Source: Sutcliffiella halmapala
GTDB taxonomy: Bacteria > Bacillota > Bacilli > Bacillales > Bacillaceae_I
NCBI RefSeq assembly: GCF_002019665.1
Contig: NZ_KV917375.1
Location: 2,956,702-3,020,701, forward strand
Length of the DNA stretch: 64,000 nucleotides
Reading direction: 5' to 3'
The translations under genes were made by a program, and so were the position numbers. Under the pieces are notes generated by a model. It did no database searches. It had not been told where the DNA came from and saw only the letters and a list, made by a program, of their open reading frames with translations. Below, in pieces: positions 60,832-64,000 of this stretch. Numbering within the stretch: the stretch's first letter is position 1; every line of letters begins with the position of its first letter.

Positions 60832-62064
60832 TTATTTACTTCTTCTAGGTAAAATAATGGAATCTGACATTCTTTCTCGATGCCGTTTTCTTCTGCGGCG
60901 CCTTCGGTTACGACTCACTAAATAAGCTAAGAAAAGCAGACCACCAAAAACTAGAATTACGGGTAATAAACTACTTTTTTGTTCTGTCGTCTGATTTGCT
61001 GCTGTATTTTTATCTCCTGCTACTGTAGAAGCAAGTGGGCTTATATCATTTTTTCGCTGCTCTTCTACAACATCTTCCTTGATATTTTCTCTGTCACCCA
61101 CTGTCACCACTAACTGTCTATCCTCGTTTACCGTATATTTTATTTCCTCATCCGCTTGTTTAGAGACTAGAATATTTTTTGCAATCATATAATCGGTTCC
61201 AGCTGCATCCTTTACCATTTGACCTTTTGCTACTTCGAAGTTCTCGAAATTCTGAAAACCATAATCAAGAAGCGTCATGGTGTCAAGATAAGTATAATAC
61301 TTGGACGCAGCTTTAAGGGTTACTACAATTAATTCCTTGCCATCACGTTCAGCAGATGTAACAAGGGTATGTCCTGATTCTGGTACATAGCCGTTTTTTA
61401 CACCTGTTGTACCTTCATAATCCCAAAGAAGGCGATGATGGTTGAAAAGAGTCGTTTCCCACCCTTCTCCAATCCATTCCATTTCTTTTGTTCCAACAAT
61501 TTCTCGAAACGTTTCGTTCCCCATCGCGTATTGAGCGATTTTTGCCATATCTTGTGCTGTTGTCACGTGTTTAGGCTCGAAAAGTCCATGAGGATTCGTA
61601 AAATTCGTGCTTTTTGCACCTAATCTTTCCTTCACGAATTTAGTCATTCTTAACGCAAACGCCTCTTCGCTACCATTCATATGCTCCGCAATAGCAGTGC
61701 CGGCATCATTTCCAGAATTTATCATAAGGCCTTGTACTAGCCTTAAAAGTGGGACCTCTTCTCCCTCTAGTAGATACACTTTTGAACCTTCTTGATATCG
61801 TGCTTTTTCACTGACTGTCACAATATCATCTAAATTCCCTTCTTCAATTGCAATTATTGCCGTTACTATTTTCGTAATACTTGCAGGGTACATGATTTTC
61901 TCACTATCTTTTTCATAAAGAATATCACCCGATTTTGCATCTATTAATAAAGCTGATTCACTAAACAATTCCATTTGTTCGTTTGCTTGTGCTTTTTGTA
62001 TAGGAAATCCTACCGTTAATAAGATAGGAATTATAAGTAAATATGCTAACCAGTTTTTTTTCAT
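60832..62064 (-). CDS. D-alanyl-D-alanine carboxypeptidase (S11), KNG variant
   Basis: 410 residues: signal peptide (to about AQA-N, residue 28), S11 domain with SxxK (Ser62-Ile-Thr-Lys65) and SGN (117-119). The usual KTG box reads KNG (223-225) in TTGVKNGYVPES. A beta domain follows, then a C-terminal membrane helix (about 370-388) and a strongly basic tail SRNRRRRRRKRHRERM. Trims pentapeptides in wall peptidoglycan (DacA/DacF-like). Topology: outside catalytic domain anchored at the C-terminus, basic tail inside. Confidence 0.88.
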   Translation of the reverse strand: MKKNWLAYLLIIPILLTVGFPIQKAQANEQMELFSESALLIDAKSGDILYEKDSEKIMYPASITKIVTAIIAIEEGNLDDIVTVSEKARYQEGSKVYLLEGEEVPLLRLVQGLMINSGNDAGTAIAEHMNGSEEAFALRMTKFVKERLGAKSTNFTNPHGLFEPKHVTTAQDMAKIAQYAMGNETFREIVGTKEMEWIGEGWETTLFNHHRLLWDYEGTTGVKNGYVPESGHTLVTSAERDGKELIVVTLKAASKYYTYLDTMTLLDYGFQNFENFEVAKGQMVKDAAGTDYMIAKNILVSKQADEEIKYTVNEDRQLVVTVGDRENIKEDVVEEQRKNDISPLASTVAGDKNTAANQTTEQKSSLLPVILVFGGLLFLAYLVSRNRRRRRRKRHRERMSDSIILPRRSK

Positions 62065-62387
62065 AAAAGAGACATACCTTTCTATTGCAGTCTAGTATTC
62101 TACTTTGTTAAAGGTTGTTTTCGCACATAGATTGTTAATTTTCTCTGTGCTTTATATTTCATAGTTATTCTATCCGACAAATTACTTATTAATAGTACAA
62201 AAGTAACGATGTTTACGCAATAGTCTTGTCAAAAAAACTCGAAAAAACACCATTTTTCTTAGTTTAACGTAGAACACAAGTATTTACATCAGGTATTTTG
62301 AATTGTTAAAAAAGTAATATTCCAGTAATAAAATTGAAAAAAAGAAGAGAAAAAGAGAAGCAAATAGCTTCTCTTTTTCTCTTCTTT
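62065..62387. other. Non-coding region between metallopeptidase and carboxypeptidase
   Basis: 323 bases: leftward upstream region of the carboxypeptidase, a solitary left end of the dispersed repeat (62110-62144) and the terminator of the metallopeptidase gene. No gene seen. Confidence 0.4.
62110..62144. repeat. Solitary left end of the CTGTTTTCGCATA repeat family
   Basis: AAAGGTTGTTTTCGCACATA then GATTGTTAATTTTCT matches the left ends at 22203 and 23885 with a few changes. No matching AAAAGAGCCT right end follows, so it is truncated. Confidence 0.5.
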
Positions 62388-62389
62388 TT
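62338..62389 (-). terminator. Terminator after the metallopeptidase gene
   Basis: About 23-base perfect stem (AAAAAGAAGAGAAAAAGAGA... with its complement) around ATTTG, followed by TTTTTTTC on the minus strand. It begins at the stop codon. Confidence 0.9.
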
Positions 62390-63980
62390 ATTTATTCAGT
62401 TGGCCTTTTTGACAATATGCTTTTACAAAGAATGCTGGATTTAACGGTTGACCAGTTACTTTTTCGATTTTTTTATTCCAATGAAAGGAGGCTCCTGGAG
62501 CAAGGAATTCATCCCGTATAAATGCGCCTACTTGTGGTGTAAAGAACTCTTTATCAATATGATTCAAGATATATTGGTGAAGCTGGGCAGAGGTTAATTC
62601 ACCAAGTAGGTAGTTTTGATAATAAACTGGGGCAAGCGTAAAATGAATTTTCGCAGCCCAATCTGGGTTTGATCGATCCTCTGGAGGATTTACAAGTTGT
62701 ATTTTTTCAACCATCTCCCACCAAAATTTATTTAAATCTTGGTCTGGATTTTGATATAGTTCTCTTTCAAAGAATACAAACGTGATAATCCAACGAGCTG
62801 AAATTAACATCTTTAATTGTTCGTGTTTTTCTAAATTGGGTGATAAATTGTTAAGTGTCTCCTCATCCAATTGTAGAAATCTTGAAAGCCATTCGCGGTT
62901 CTCTGTCATTTTTCCAAAGAGCATCGCAATTGCTTCAGTTGTTAGGATGTGTGCGGGACTACGAAGAAGTGCTGGTAAGTCACGATTGGTGTACTTATTG
63001 TATGCGGCATGGCCAAACTCATGAAGCATCGTTCCCATCCAATAAGTATTGTCTACATTATTACATAGCACTCGGATGTCTCCTTCACGATCCATATCCA
63101 TACAAAATGCAGTTGGGTTTTTACCATCACGTGGATTTAGATCTGAAGATGCATAAAGTCCCTCAATTGGCATATCCATAGAATCAAACGTATCCGCAGT
63201 AAGTTTTTCTAAATTTTTTCCTTTGAAAAAAGAATCTAAATTTGTTTTTTCATTAGCTGGGGCTTCTTGGAAAAATGGATCTACATAATGCCAAGGACGA
63301 AGCTCTGAACTAGATACATTGTACTTTTTTGCTAAAGAAGAATCTAGTTCTCCTTTTAATTCACGAAAGGTATCGTCTGATTGCTCCACTAGCTTTGCAA
63401 AGATGGAGAAAATCTCCTCTAAATCTAACTCTTGGTTTGCAAAAGCCATCTGATAATAATTGTCGTAGCCTAAAATCTGTGCAGATTCATTTCGTTTTTT
63501 TATTAGTTCCAATAATTTGCTTGAGACAATTGCTCCTACCTCTTTACTCGCTTTCCATGCTTTTTCTCGCTCCAAATTATCAGTGCTATTTACTAAAGTG
63601 TCACGAATATCATTGGCAGATAATTTCTTCCCATCCACTTCCGGCATGTATGTATTAAACAAATAATTTAATTCGGATGACATTGTGGCAAGCTCTTCTA
63701 TCGTTTCTTTTGATAGTTGGTTTTCTTTCATTTCCGTTTCCAAAATTTCTAATTGGCGCTTTTGCTCAAACGTCAGGTTCCCTTGTTCAAGCAAGCTCTT
63801 CACTTCTTCATAACGACTAGCATCGGAGTAGTATAAACTAAATTGACTGGAGGCTTTTCCTGCTTCCTCCGCCCATTTTTTCTCTCCAGTGGTTTGTGCC
63901 ATCCATCCAGCGTAGGACGCTTTTTTTAATAATGTTTGAAATTGTTCATTTTGTTCTTTTAAAAATTGTTCAACTGCCAT
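62388..63980 (-). CDS. M2/M3-type zinc metallopeptidase
   Basis: 530-residue helical peptidase without signal peptide. Zinc motif HEFGH at 320-324 in MGTMLHEFGHAAYNKY and third ligand Glu349 in HILTTEAIAML. The downstream helices and YYQNYLLGELTSAQL resemble oligoendopeptidase/ACE-type (M3/M2) folds. Probably cuts small peptides in the cytosol. GAGGGAGTG precedes the ATG. M2 and M3 cannot be separated with certainty by eye. Confidence 0.88.
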   Translation of the reverse strand: MAVEQFLKEQNEQFQTLLKKASYAGWMAQTTGEKKWAEEAGKASSQFSLYYSDASRYEEVKSLLEQGNLTFEQKRQLEILETEMKENQLSKETIEELATMSSELNYLFNTYMPEVDGKKLSANDIRDTLVNSTDNLEREKAWKASKEVGAIVSSKLLELIKKRNESAQILGYDNYYQMAFANQELDLEEIFSIFAKLVEQSDDTFRELKGELDSSLAKKYNVSSSELRPWHYVDPFFQEAPANEKTNLDSFFKGKNLEKLTADTFDSMDMPIEGLYASSDLNPRDGKNPTAFCMDMDREGDIRVLCNNVDNTYWMGTMLHEFGHAAYNKYTNRDLPALLRSPAHILTTEAIAMLFGKMTENREWLSRFLQLDEETLNNLSPNLEKHEQLKMLISARWIITFVFFERELYQNPDQDLNKFWWEMVEKIQLVNPPEDRSNPDWAAKIHFTLAPVYYQNYLLGELTSAQLHQYILNHIDKEFFTPQVGAFIRDEFLAPGASFHWNKKIEKVTGQPLNPAFFVKAYCQKGQLNK

Positions 63981-64000
63981 ACATTTTCACTCCCTCTTTT

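Overview
The window is a low-GC Firmicute chromosome segment. Gene content and order point to the family Bacillaceae. About 42 kb follow, in the opposite orientation, the Bacillus subtilis order cheV-ykyB-ykuD-ykuE-fadH-ykuI-ykuJ-ykuK-abbA-darB-ccpC-dapH-ykuR-ykuS-ykuT-ykuU-ykuV ... ktrC-rnjA-rpoY-ykrA-def-ykyA-pdhABCD. Several B. subtilis members (ykuC, ykuG/H, ykuN/O/P, rok, adeC) are missing or replaced, and the repeat families look like those of Oceanobacillus-type bacilli, so a relative outside the B. subtilis group is likely. The genus cannot be fixed from the sequence alone. I see no rRNA, tRNA, CRISPR array, prophage or transposase gene.

Layout: 1-4271 is the pyruvate dehydrogenase operon on the minus strand (pdhD is cut by the window edge). 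4857-8330 holds ykyA, def, ykrA and a DMT exporter. 8331-9595 is a long non-coding stretch with nested repeats and one very small basic peptide. 9596-11479 is rpoY-rnjA. 11521-18527 holds ktrC, an XRE regulator coupled to a 28-residue membrane peptide, a GNAT, an EmrE-type exporter and a heterodimeric ABC exporter. 19330-24789 carries ykuV, ykuU, ykuT, an RDD protein, ykuS, ykuR and dapH (redox defence and lysine/diaminopimelate synthesis). 24939-31770 carries ccpC, transporters, darB, abbA, ykuK, a zinc-ribbon peptide, a YueI protein, ykuJ and a glutaredoxin. 31901-43733 carries ykuI, fadH, ykuE, a coat-like Pro/Tyr protein, ppx-ppk, ykuD, ykyB and cheV. 43932-51402 holds a probable leaderless ArsR-type regulator, a DUF1906 protein and a trehalose operon (EIIA-treP-treA-treR). 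51598-63980 is an accessory-looking run of exported proteins, hydrolases, acetyltransferases, a D,D-carboxypeptidase and a zinc metallopeptidase.

How the genes fit together: PdhABCD feeds acetyl-CoA to the citrate cycle, which CcpC represses. DapH and YkuR make diaminopimelate for the wall that YkuD and the D,D-carboxypeptidase modify. KtrC and DarB both belong to families that bind c-di-AMP. AbbA (AbrB antirepressor), YkuD and the coat-like protein point to a spore former, and CheV behind a SigD-type promoter points to motility. The most interesting items are: the leaderless regulator with a 32-bp operator over its start codon; a Clp-N/GNAT fusion; a three-family set of small palindromic repeats, including one nested insertion; four overlooked small proteins; and a YkuI that has lost an EAL metal-ligand aspartate.
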